Position numbers and translations under genes: made by a program. From NCBI RefSeq assembly GCF_012273655.1, contig NZ_JAAWWP010000013.1, positions 124,001 through 188,000 on the forward strand: a stretch of 64,000 nucleotides of DNA, written 5' to 3'. Shown here in pieces: positions 8,250 through 15,102 of the stretch (positions are counted from its first letter, which is position 1; every line of letters starts with the position of its first letter). Below the pieces are notes generated by a model that saw only the letters and a list, made by a program, of their open reading frames with translations, made no database searches and was not told the DNA's origin. The stretch is from Streptomyces physcomitrii. GTDB lineage: Bacteria > Actinomycetota > Actinomycetes > Streptomycetales > Streptomycetaceae.

Positions 8250-9332
8250 TCAGGCGGCGGCCATCTCCTCCTTCACGGCGGCGACGAAGCCGTCGACGTC
8301 GTCCTGGGTGGTGTCGAAGGAGCACATCCAGCGGACGTCGCCGGCGTTCTCGTCCCAGAAGTAGAAGCGGTAGCGCTTCTGCAGCCGGCGGCTGACCTCC
8401 TGCGGCAGGCGCGCGAAGACCGCGTTGGCCTGGACCTCGTGCAGGATCTCGACCCCGCCGACACCGCGCACGCCCTCGGCGAGGCGGGCGGCCATCTCGT
8501 TGGCGTGGCGGGCGTTGCGCAGCCACAGGTCCTTGGCGAGCAGCGCCTCCAACTGCACCGAGACGAAGCGCATCTTGGAGGCCAGCTGCATGGAGAGCTT
8601 GCGCAGATGCTTCATCTGCCGCACCGCGTCGGGGTTGATGACGACGACGGCCTCCCCGAAGAGCGCGCCGTTCTTCGTCCCGCCGAGGGAGAGGATGTCG
8701 ACGCCCGCCGCGTTGGTGAAGGTCCGCATCGGTACGTCGAGCGAGGCGGCCGCGTTGGCGATGCGGGCGCCGTCCAGGTGCACCTTCATCCCGTGGCGGT
8801 GGGCGTGCTCGCAGATGGCCCGTATCTCCTCGACCGTGTAGACGGTGCCGAGTTCGGTGTTCTGCGCGAGGGAGACGACCTGCGGCATGGCCCGGTGCTC
8901 GTCCTCCCAGCCCCAGGCCTGCCGGTCGATCAGCTCGGGGGTGAGCTTGCCGTCCGGGGTGGGCACGGTCAGCAGCTTGATGCCGCCGACGCGTTCCGGG
9001 GCGCCGCCCTCGTCCACGTTGATGTGCGCGCTCTCGGCGCAGACCACCGCGCCCCAGCGGTCGGTGAGCGCCTGGAGTGCGACGACGTTGGCGCCGGTGC
9101 CGTTGAACACCGGGAAGGCCTCGGCGCTCGCCCCGAAGTGCCCGCGGATCACCTGCTGGAGGTGGTCCGTGTAGTCGTCCTCGCCGTAGGCGACCTGGTG
9201 GCCGCCGTTGGCCACGGCGAGTGCGGCGAGGACCTCCGGGTGCGCGCCCGCGTAGTTGTCGCTGGCGAAGCCGCGGACCTCGGGGTCGTGGTGGCGGCGG
9301 GCCGCGGTGCGGGAGCTCGTCACGGGGTTCAC
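8250..9332 (-). CDS. ltaE: low-specificity L-threonine aldolase
   Basis: A 360-residue PLP enzyme that cleaves L-threonine or L-allo-threonine to glycine and acetaldehyde. Family landmarks are FASDNYAGAHPEVLAAL at 22-38, GEDDYTDHL, GTGAN at 78-82, the stacking histidine in ESAHINVDEGG, PLP-binding HLDGARIANAAA (D187) and the Schiff-base lysine K220 in LSLGGTKNG. I chose GTG 9332-9330 because it overlaps the upstream stop (GTGA) and follows GAGAAG; an in-frame GTG at 9323 would shorten it by three residues. It is the last gene of the DUF6421-SDR-aldolase unit. The coupling to an SDR suggests a beta-hydroxy-amino-acid substrate, which is inference. Confidence 0.92.
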   Translation of the reverse strand: MNPVTSSRTAARRHHDPEVRGFASDNYAGAHPEVLAALAVANGGHQVAYGEDDYTDHLQQVIRGHFGASAEAFPVFNGTGANVVALQALTDRWGAVVCAESAHINVDEGGAPERVGGIKLLTVPTPDGKLTPELIDRQAWGWEDEHRAMPQVVSLAQNTELGTVYTVEEIRAICEHAHRHGMKVHLDGARIANAAASLDVPMRTFTNAAGVDILSLGGTKNGALFGEAVVVINPDAVRQMKHLRKLSMQLASKMRFVSVQLEALLAKDLWLRNARHANEMAARLAEGVRGVGGVEILHEVQANAVFARLPQEVSRRLQKRYRFYFWDENAGDVRWMCSFDTTQDDVDGFVAAVKEEMAAA

Positions 9333-10093
9333 GGCTTCTCGGTCAGCCACAGACGGTTTCCGTTCACTTCCCGGGCGGGCTTCTCCCAGACTCCGGCGAT
9401 GGCCTCGGCCAGGTCCGTCACGTCGGTGAAGCCCGCGAACTTCGCGTTGGGGCGTTCCGCGCGCATCGCGTCGTGCACCAGCGCCTTGACCACCAGGATG
9501 GCAGCCGCCGCGCGCGGGCCGTCCTCGCCCCCCGCCTTGCGGAAGGCGTCGCCGAGCGCGAGCGTCCAGGCCTCGGCCGCCGCCTTGGCCGCGGAGTAGG
9601 CCGCGTTGCCCGCGGTGGGCTTGCTGGCACCGGCCGCGCTGATGAGCAGGAAGCGGCCCCGGTCGCTGCGCTGGAGCGGCTCCTGGAAGGCGAGCGAGGT
9701 GTGCTGCACCGTACGGATCAGGAGGTCTTCGAGGACTTCCCAGTCGGCGAGGTCGGTCTCGGCGAAGTTGGCGCTGCCGCGCCAGCCGCCGACGAGGTGC
9801 ACCAGCCCGTCCACCCGGCCGAAATCCTTCTCGATCCTGCCGACCCACTCCTTGGTGGAGGCGAGGTCGAGCAGGTCCACGGTGTCGCCGGTGACGGTGG
9901 CGCCGCCGTGCGCGTAGCGGGCCGCGTCCACCGCCTCGGCGAGCCGGGCGGCGTCGGCGTCCGCCGCCGCGACCGTGGCGCCCGCCTCCGCGAGCCGCAG
10001 CAGGGCCGCGCGCCCCGCCGGGCCCGCGGCGCCCGCCACGGCGACGACCGCGCCGTCGAGCGGACCCTGACCGAGCGAACCCTGACCGTTCAT
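9329..10093 (-). CDS. short-chain dehydrogenase/reductase
   Basis: A 254-residue SDR. The start ATG 10093-10091 was chosen because GGAGG stands eight bases before it; an upstream in-frame GTG at 10123 overlaps the DUF6421 stop and would add ten residues. The nucleotide-binding loop is GAAGPAG at 21-27, a variant of TGxxxGxG. The catalytic set S152, Y166 and K170 (YSAAK) is intact, and HLVGGWRG takes the place of the NNAG motif. The enzyme should oxidise or reduce an alcohol or ketone with NAD(P). It is sandwiched between DUF6421 (26-base gap) and the threonine aldolase (4-base overlap), so all three are probably made from one mRNA. Confidence 0.9.
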   Translation of the reverse strand: MNGQGSLGQGPLDGAVVAVAGAAGPAGRAALLRLAEAGATVAAADADAARLAEAVDAARYAHGGATVTGDTVDLLDLASTKEWVGRIEKDFGRVDGLVHLVGGWRGSANFAETDLADWEVLEDLLIRTVQHTSLAFQEPLQRSDRGRFLLISAAGASKPTAGNAAYSAAKAAAEAWTLALGDAFRKAGGEDGPRAAAAILVVKALVHDAMRAERPNAKFAGFTDVTDLAEAIAGVWEKPAREVNGNRLWLTEKP

Positions 10094-10119
10094 CCTCGCC
10101 ACCTCCACGCCTTCGCTGC

Positions 10120-11547
10120 TCACGCTGCTCCCGCCGCGAGAAGGGGCTGTGCGCCGTCCTCGTCGGCCGCGGTGATCCCCTTGGTCGAGGCGATCACGTC
10201 CTTGAGCTTCTTCCTCAGGGCCTCGTAGAACATGCTGAGCGGAAACTCGTCCGCGAGCACCTCGTCGACGAGCTTGCGCGGCGGCAGCGAGGTGTCCAGG
10301 GCGTCGGGGCCCTTGGCCCAGCGCGAGCCGGGGTGCGGGGAGAGGAAGCGGGAGACCAGCTCGTACCCGGCGAACCAGTGGACGAGCTTCGGGCGGTCGA
10401 TGCCGTCGCGGTAGAGCTGCTCGATCTCGCCGCAGAGCTGGTTGGTGACCTGCGGGGCGCGCTCCCAGTCGATGCGCAGGGTGTTGTCGGTCCAGCGGAC
10501 GACGTCGTGCTTGTGGAGGTAGGCGAAGAGCAACTGGCCGCCGAGACCGTCGTAGTTGCGGACGCGCTCACCGGTGACCGGGAAGCGGAACATCCGGTCG
10601 AAGAGGACCGCGTACTGGACGTCCCGGCCCTGCGGTACGCCGTCCGCCTCCAGCTTCACGGCCTCCTTGAAGGCGGTGAGGTCGCAGCGCAGCTCCTCCA
10701 GGCCGTACATCCAGAACGGCTGGCGCTGCTTGATCATGAACGGGTCGAAGGGCAGGTCGCCGTGGCTGTGGGTGCGGTCGTGCACCATGTCCCAGAGGAC
10801 GAAGGCCTGCTGGCAGCGCTCCTGGTTTTCGATCATCTCGGCGATGTCCGCGGGCAGTTCGATGCCGAGGATGTCCACGGAGGCCTTGGTGACGCGGCGG
10901 AAGCGGGCCGCCTCGCGGTCGCAGAAGATGCCGCCCCAGCTGAAGCGCTCCGGGGCCTGGCGCACCGCGATGGTCTCCGGGAAGAGCACCGCGGAGTTGG
11001 TGTCGTACCCGGCGGTGAAGTCCTCGAAGGTGATGCCGCAGAAGAGCGGGTTGTCGTAGCGGGTGCGCTCCAGTTCGGCGAGCCAGTCGGGCCAGACCAT
11101 GCGCAGCACCACGGCCTCGAAGTTGCGGTCCGGGTTGCCGTTCTGGGTGTACATCGGGAAGACGACGAGGTGCTGGAGGCCGTCCTCGCGGTGCGCGGCG
11201 GGCTGGAAGGCGAGCAGCGAGTCGAGGAAGTCGGGGACCTCGAAGCCCCCGTCGGCCCAGCGGAGCAGATCGGTGACAAGCGCGTCCAGGTAGGCGGCGT
11301 CATGCGGCAGCAGGGGGGCCAGCTCGCGGACCGCGGCGACGATCGCGTCCACGGCGCGGTGGACCTCCGGCGCGGCCGGGGCGCCCTCGGCGGTGAGGTC
11401 GATCGAGCCGTCGGCCGACTGCCAGGGCCGCAGGGTCTCCACGGCGTCCTTGAGCCTCGGCCAGGCCGGCTGCTCGACGACTCTGCTCCCGGTGACTACG
11501 GGAGAAACCGCCCCTGCCACACCTGCCTGCACAAAAATTTCCGTCAT
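10120..11547 (-). CDS. DUF6421 family protein of unknown function
   Basis: A 475-residue soluble protein from ATG 11547-11545, with GGAGG nine bases upstream. I recognise it as the DUF6421 family of Streptomyces, for which I know no assigned function. The most striking segment is WDMVHDRTHSHGDLPFD at 252-268, with H256, H260 and H262, followed by EELRCD (E284, E285, D289). This clustering of His and acidic residues looks like a metal site, which is inference. Other conserved-looking parts are YDTNSAVLFPETIAVRQ and NYDGLGGQLLFAYLHKHDVV. It heads a unit with an SDR and an L-threonine aldolase and is probably the lead enzyme of that pathway. Confidence 0.85.
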   Translation of the reverse strand: MTEIFVQAGVAGAVSPVVTGSRVVEQPAWPRLKDAVETLRPWQSADGSIDLTAEGAPAAPEVHRAVDAIVAAVRELAPLLPHDAAYLDALVTDLLRWADGGFEVPDFLDSLLAFQPAAHREDGLQHLVVFPMYTQNGNPDRNFEAVVLRMVWPDWLAELERTRYDNPLFCGITFEDFTAGYDTNSAVLFPETIAVRQAPERFSWGGIFCDREAARFRRVTKASVDILGIELPADIAEMIENQERCQQAFVLWDMVHDRTHSHGDLPFDPFMIKQRQPFWMYGLEELRCDLTAFKEAVKLEADGVPQGRDVQYAVLFDRMFRFPVTGERVRNYDGLGGQLLFAYLHKHDVVRWTDNTLRIDWERAPQVTNQLCGEIEQLYRDGIDRPKLVHWFAGYELVSRFLSPHPGSRWAKGPDALDTSLPPRKLVDEVLADEFPLSMFYEALRKKLKDVIASTKGITAADEDGAQPLLAAGAA

Positions 11548-11582
11548 GACGCATCCTCCACGGGACAACCTCGCGTACACCC

Positions 11583-11611
11583 ACCGTAAGCGCACACCAT
11601 TGCCTCCACAA
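11583..11611 (-). promoter_or_regulatory. candidate promoter of the DUF6421 unit
   Basis: On the minus strand TTGTGG (11611-11606), a 17-base spacer and TACGGT (11588-11583) precede the DUF6421 ATG by about 36 bases. The expected RNA start near 11576 leaves a leader of about 29 bases that includes the GGAGG ribosome site. Confidence 0.45.
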
Positions 11612-11734
11612 GGGGACCTTGCTGGAGATCTTCCCGTGACCTTGCCGATTCACCGCTCTTTTTCCCGTCAGCCGCCCACGAGCGGCGGTACGGGCCGGAA
11701 CCGCAACCGAACGTGATTCCTCCCCGCCGATACG

Positions 11735-11763
11735 GTTACATCCCCGGCGGGTCCCGTTAAGCT
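11735..11763 (+). promoter_or_regulatory. candidate leaderless promoter of GDPD gene
   Basis: GTTACA (11735-11740), a 17-base spacer and TAAGCT (11758-11763) place the RNA start at the A of the ATG at 11770. No ribosome site precedes that ATG, which fits leaderless translation. Confidence 0.45.
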
Positions 11764-11769
11764 GCGCCA

Positions 11770-12507
11770 ATGCCGTACGCACGGGCCGGGAGCGCAGCTG
11801 CCGTCGACGAAAGCGAGCCTGCCTTGAACTTCGTCACCATCGGTCACCGCGGAATCATGGGCGTCGAGCCCGAGAACACCCTGCGTTCGTTCGTCGCCGC
11901 CGAACAGGCGGGACTCGATCTCATCGAACTCGATCTCCACCTCAGCAAGGACGGCGCCCTCGTCGTCATGCACGACACCGAGGTCGACCGCACCACCGAC
12001 GGCCGGGGGCCGATCGCCGAGAAGTCGCTGGCGGAGCTGCGCGGACTGGACGCGGGCAAGGGCGAGCGGATCCCGGTCTTCGAGGAGGTCCTGGACGCGG
12101 TGGCGGCTCCGCTGCAGGCCGAGATCAAGGACGTCGCCGCCGCCCGCGCCCTCGCCGAGGTCATGCACCGCCGCGAGCTCAGCGGCCGGGTCGAGGTGCT
12201 CTCCTTCCACGACGAGGCGCTGGCGGAGATCTCCCGACTGGTACCGGGCGTACGGACCGCCCTGGTCGCCAGCCGCTACGGCACCGACGTGGTCGACCGC
12301 GCACGCGCCGTGGGCGCCGGCTCACTCGTGCTGAACATCCGCCGCCTGACCCTGGAGACGGTGGAGCGCGCCCGCGCGGCCGAGCTGCGGATCATCGGCT
12401 GGGTGGTCAACACCCAGGAGCACCTGCGGCTGGTCCGCGCCCTGGAACTGGACGGCGCGACCACCGACTTCCCCGACATCAAACGCACCGGACGCTTCAC
12501 CGCCTGA
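11770..12507 (+). CDS. glycerophosphodiester phosphodiesterase
   Basis: A 245-residue GDPD-family TIM barrel that hydrolyses glycerophosphodiesters to glycerol-3-phosphate and an alcohol. Catalytic and metal motifs are clear: GHRG at 25-28, EPENTLRSF, ELDLHLSKDGALVVMHD and LQAEIK. There is no signal peptide, so it is likely cytoplasmic. The start could be ATG 11770, supported by the TAAGCT box six bases upstream, or TTG 11824, which would begin just before the conserved NFVTIGHRG. I keep 11770. It diverges from the DUF6421 unit and is tail to tail with the GNAT gene, separated by a hairpin. Confidence 0.9.
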   Translation: MPYARAGSAAAVDESEPALNFVTIGHRGIMGVEPENTLRSFVAAEQAGLDLIELDLHLSKDGALVVMHDTEVDRTTDGRGPIAEKSLAELRGLDAGKGERIPVFEEVLDAVAAPLQAEIKDVAAARALAEVMHRRELSGRVEVLSFHDEALAEISRLVPGVRTALVASRYGTDVVDRARAVGAGSLVLNIRRLTLETVERARAAELRIIGWVVNTQEHLRLVRALELDGATTDFPDIKRTGRFTA

Positions 12508-12526
12508 GGCCCGTGCGCGCGCGAGC

Positions 12527-12553
12527 GGCCCCGCCCGCGGACCGCGCGGGGCC
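12527..12553. terminator. bidirectional hairpin between GDPD and GNAT genes
   Basis: GGCCCCGC (12527-12534) pairs with GCGGGGCC (12546-12553) around an 11-base loop. It sits in the 71-base gap between two convergent genes and could stop both. Confidence 0.5.
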
Positions 12554-12578
12554 CGGGGGGTCCTCACCCTCCGGCCGA

Positions 12579-13133
12579 TCAACCTCCCAGCGGCTTGACC
12601 AGCAGCTCGAACTCCAGGTCCGGGCGCTGCGGGATGCCGAAGCGCTCGTCGCCGTAGGGGAAGGGCGTCATGGATCCGGTACGCCGGTATCCGCGCCGCT
12701 CGTACCAGGCGATGAGGTCCTCGCGTACGGAGATCACCGTCATGTGCATCTCCTCGGCGGCCCACGCCTCGCGGGCCGTCCGCTCGGCCTCGGCGAGCAC
12801 GGCCTTGCCGAGCCCGCCGCCCTGCAGCCCCGGCCGGACCGCGAACATCCCGAAGTAGGCCGCGGGGCCGCGGTGTTCGAGCTGGCAGCAGGCGACCGCC
12901 TCACCGCCGCGCTCCACCACCAGGAGCCTGCTGCCCGGGGCCCCGATCACCTCGCGGACGCCCTCGGGGTCGGTGCGCTGCCCCTGGAGGATGTCGGCCT
13001 CCGTGGTCCAGCCGGTCCGGCTGGAGTCGCCGCGGTAGGCCGACTCGATCAGGGCGACGAGCGCCGGCACATCGCCCTCGGTGGCGTCCCGGAAGACGAG
13101 CGTGCCGGTCACCGGACGGGGCGTGGTCTCCAT
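12579..13133 (-). CDS. GNAT family N-acetyltransferase
   Basis: A 184-residue acetyl-CoA-dependent acetyltransferase with ATG 13133-13131 and GGAGG upstream. The GNAT core is intact: RDATEGDVPALVALIESAY at the N terminus, MFAVRPGLQGGGLGKAVLAEAE carrying the R/Q-x-x-G-x-G/A pyrophosphate loop, and VREDLIAWYERRGYRRTG as the final strand and helix. The C-terminal PFPYGDERFGIPQRPDLEF resembles GNATs annotated as acting on small molecules. The substrate is unknown. Confidence 0.9.
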   Translation of the reverse strand: METTPRPVTGTLVFRDATEGDVPALVALIESAYRGDSSRTGWTTEADILQGQRTDPEGVREVIGAPGSRLLVVERGGEAVACCQLEHRGPAAYFGMFAVRPGLQGGGLGKAVLAEAERTAREAWAAEEMHMTVISVREDLIAWYERRGYRRTGSMTPFPYGDERFGIPQRPDLEFELLVKPLGG

Positions 13134-13212
13134 GGCCTGAATCCTCCTGCTGACGAAGCGCTCCCACGGCGCGGACCCCGCGAGCCTAACCCTGCCGGTA
13201 GCGTCGGTGGAC

Positions 13213-13605
13213 ATGGTGCATGTACTGAGCAGCCGGACCCTCCTCCACCCCACCGACCCCGAGCGCAGCCGCCACTTCTACGGCGAGGTCCTCGGTCTGG
13301 AGATCTACCGCGAATTCGGCACCGGCCCGCAGCGGGGCACGGTCTACTTCCTCGGCGGCGGCTACCTGGAGGTCTCGGGCAGCGCCGACTCCCCACCCGC
13401 CCCCGGCCTCCAGCTGTGGATCCAGGTCCCCGACGTCGCCGCCGCCCACAAGGAGATCACCGCACGCGGCGCCGAGATCCTCCGGGAGCCCAAGAAGGAG
13501 CCCTGGGGCCTGATCGAGATGTGGGCCGCGGACCCGGACGGGGTCAGGATCGCGATCGTCGAGGTCCCGCCGGACCACCCGATCCGCTACCGGCCGGGGA
13601 TGTGA
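13213..13605 (+). CDS. VOC family (glyoxalase/dioxygenase-fold) protein
   Basis: A 130-residue single-module vicinal-oxygen-chelate protein. It begins MVHVLSSRTLLHPTDPERSR, then HFYGEVLGLEIYREF, VYFLGGGYLEVSG, LWIQVPDVAAAHKEITARGAEIL and MWAADPDGVRIAIVEVP. The two beta-alpha-beta-beta-beta halves are present with H, E and D/E-type metal positions. Members range from glyoxalases and fosfomycin or bleomycin resistance proteins to dioxygenases, so no substrate is claimed. I preferred ATG 13213 over GTG 13207 because the family usually begins MVHVLSS. TAGCGT lies eight bases before the ATG and may be a -10 for a nearly leaderless mRNA. Confidence 0.85.
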   Translation: MVHVLSSRTLLHPTDPERSRHFYGEVLGLEIYREFGTGPQRGTVYFLGGGYLEVSGSADSPPAPGLQLWIQVPDVAAAHKEITARGAEILREPKKEPWGLIEMWAADPDGVRIAIVEVPPDHPIRYRPGM

Positions 13606-13629
13606 GGGCGGGGGTACGGGGGCGCGCGG

Positions 13630-13919
13630 GCGGGGGAGTCCTCCCTCGACCGCCTTTCGGGCACGGTCGGACCGGACACCGTGGAACTGGGCATCGTGCC
13701 CTTCTCCGCGCCGCTGGGACTGCCGCCGGGCCCCGGCTTCTGGCTCTACGACCAGCGCCAGGTGGTCACGAGATCTGGCACTCGGAGCTGTGGCTCGACG
13801 ACACCGCGGGTATCGCGACATAGGAACGCGTGTGGGAGATGCTCCAGGCGAGCGCGGTCTACGGGGCGGCAGCGCAGACCGTGATGGCCGCCGCACGGAA
13901 AGCGCTGGGCGCAGGCTGA
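13630..13919 (+). pseudogene. remnant of a DUF5753 (Scr1-type) DNA-binding regulator
   Basis: Only the C-terminal part of a DUF5753 domain remains. In frame with 13642 one reads SLDRLSGTVGPDTVELGIVP and then PLGLPPGPGFWLYDQRQVV. Near 13770 the frame shifts by one and continues EIWHSELWLDDTAGIAT, then a TAG where the family has Tyr, then ERVWEMLQASAVYGAAAQ and TVMAAARKALGAG, ending at TGA 13917-13919. The expected N-terminal Xre helix-turn-helix is absent. Intact genes of this family often pair with a DUF397 gene, and none is seen here. At least three disabling changes (5' loss, frameshift, internal stop) make this a relic. Confidence 0.75.
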
Positions 13920-13929
13920 GGCGCCCCGT

Positions 13930-13948
13930 ACCAACCGGTCGGTAACAT
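13930..13948 (+). promoter_or_regulatory. operator overlapping leaderless -10 of SCO6745-family gene
   Basis: ACCAACCGGTCGGT (13930-13943) is a near-perfect palindrome around ACCGGT, with one mismatched pair. It abuts and shares a base with TAACAT (13943-13948), a TAnnnT -10 that ends six bases before the ATG at 13955. A repressor bound here would block transcription. Confidence 0.45.
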
Positions 13949-13954
13949 ACCCCC

Positions 13955-14821
13955 ATGACCACCTCACCACCCGACCGCGCCGCCCGCCGATGCCACAACG
14001 TCCTGAACCCGCTGCACTCCACGCACTACTTCTCGCCCGATCTCGCGCCCGCGCTCGCCGAGGTGGGGGTCACGGACCGCCGGGCCGGGTACTTCGCGGT
14101 GCGGGCCGCCGCCATGGGGCGGGTCGAGGCGGCTACGGTCACCGCGACCTTCTACAACTTCCGGCCCGAGCTCGTCGCCGCCCATCTGCCCGCGGTCTGG
14201 GAGCAGGCGAGCCCGGAGCAGGTGCTCGGCGCCCGGCTGCGGGCCGTCGATGCCACGCTCCGGCGGCTGCTCGGCCAAGAGGCCCTGGATTCCGCCGAGT
14301 TGGTCGAGGCCGCCGGACTCGCGCAGCGTGCCACCGAGGCCTGCGCCCCGCATGCCCGGCCGCTGTACGCGGCGCACGCGCGGCTGCCGGTGCCCGAGGA
14401 GCCGCACCTCGCGCTGTGGCACGCGGCGACGCTGCTGCGCGAGTACCGCGGGGACGCCCATCTCGCGCTGCTGCTCACCGCCGGGCTCGACCCGGTGGAG
14501 GCGCTGGTGAGCCACACCGCCACCGGCAAGGGGATGTCACCGAAGTGGGTGCTCGGGACCCGCGGCTGGTCGCAGGAGGACTGGGACGCGGCGGTGGGGC
14601 GCCTCCAGGAGCGCGGGATCCTCGACGCCGGCGGGGAGTTGAGCGAGGCGGGCCTGACGATGCGCAGGGAACTCGAACTGGCCACCGACCGGCTGGACGC
14701 GGCACCGTACACGCACCTCGGCGCGGAGGGCGTGGCCCGGCTGACCGAGCTGGCCACCGGCTTGGTGACCACGGCCTTCACCAACGGGGCCTTTCCCGCG
14801 GACATGATCGGCAAGGACTGA
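13955..14821 (+). CDS. SCO6745 family protein
   Basis: A 288-residue protein matching the actinobacterial family named after SCO6745. It begins MTTSPPDRAARRCHNVLNPLHSTHYFSPDL and contains YFAVRAAAMGRVEAATVTATFYNFRPELV, LWHAATLLREYRGDAHLALLLTAGLDPVEALVSHTATG and TRGWSQEDWDAAVGRLQERGILDAGGELSEAG. The last part looks like a winged helix. The family's biochemical role is unknown to me. No ribosome site precedes the ATG. The TAACAT box six bases upstream supports a leaderless mRNA controlled by the palindrome at 13930. Confidence 0.85.
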   Translation: MTTSPPDRAARRCHNVLNPLHSTHYFSPDLAPALAEVGVTDRRAGYFAVRAAAMGRVEAATVTATFYNFRPELVAAHLPAVWEQASPEQVLGARLRAVDATLRRLLGQEALDSAELVEAAGLAQRATEACAPHARPLYAAHARLPVPEEPHLALWHAATLLREYRGDAHLALLLTAGLDPVEALVSHTATGKGMSPKWVLGTRGWSQEDWDAAVGRLQERGILDAGGELSEAGLTMRRELELATDRLDAAPYTHLGAEGVARLTELATGLVTTAFTNGAFPADMIGKD

Positions 14822-14878
14822 GCCCGGCAGGCCCGGCACAGCGCGGCCCCAGGGACAGGACGCGGTCGTAGGACAGGG

Positions 14879-14973
14879 CACAGCCAAGAGACAGCGCGCG
14901 CAGCCGACAGGCCAGGCGCAGCCGAGAAGACCGGGCCCAGCCGAGAGACGGGGCGCAGCCGGGAGACGGGGCG
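14879..14973. repeat. degenerate short tandem repeats before tex
   Basis: About five imperfect 18-20 base units of the type CAGCCGAGAGACGGGGCG follow one another (the last two differ by one base). They lie in the spacer between the SCO6745-family gene and tex. The stretch is purine-rich on the plus strand and looks like a decaying minisatellite, with no coding sense. Confidence 0.5.
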
Positions 14974-15102
14974 TGGCGGAAAGCCACCACGCGGCCGAGC
15001 GGCGAGGTGGCGAACTCGCCACTGCCGCCCCCTCCCCCGATTGTCGGTGGCGCCTGCCACAATTGCCGCGCAAAGCTGAAGCGGAGAAGGCGGTACGGGA
15101 TC

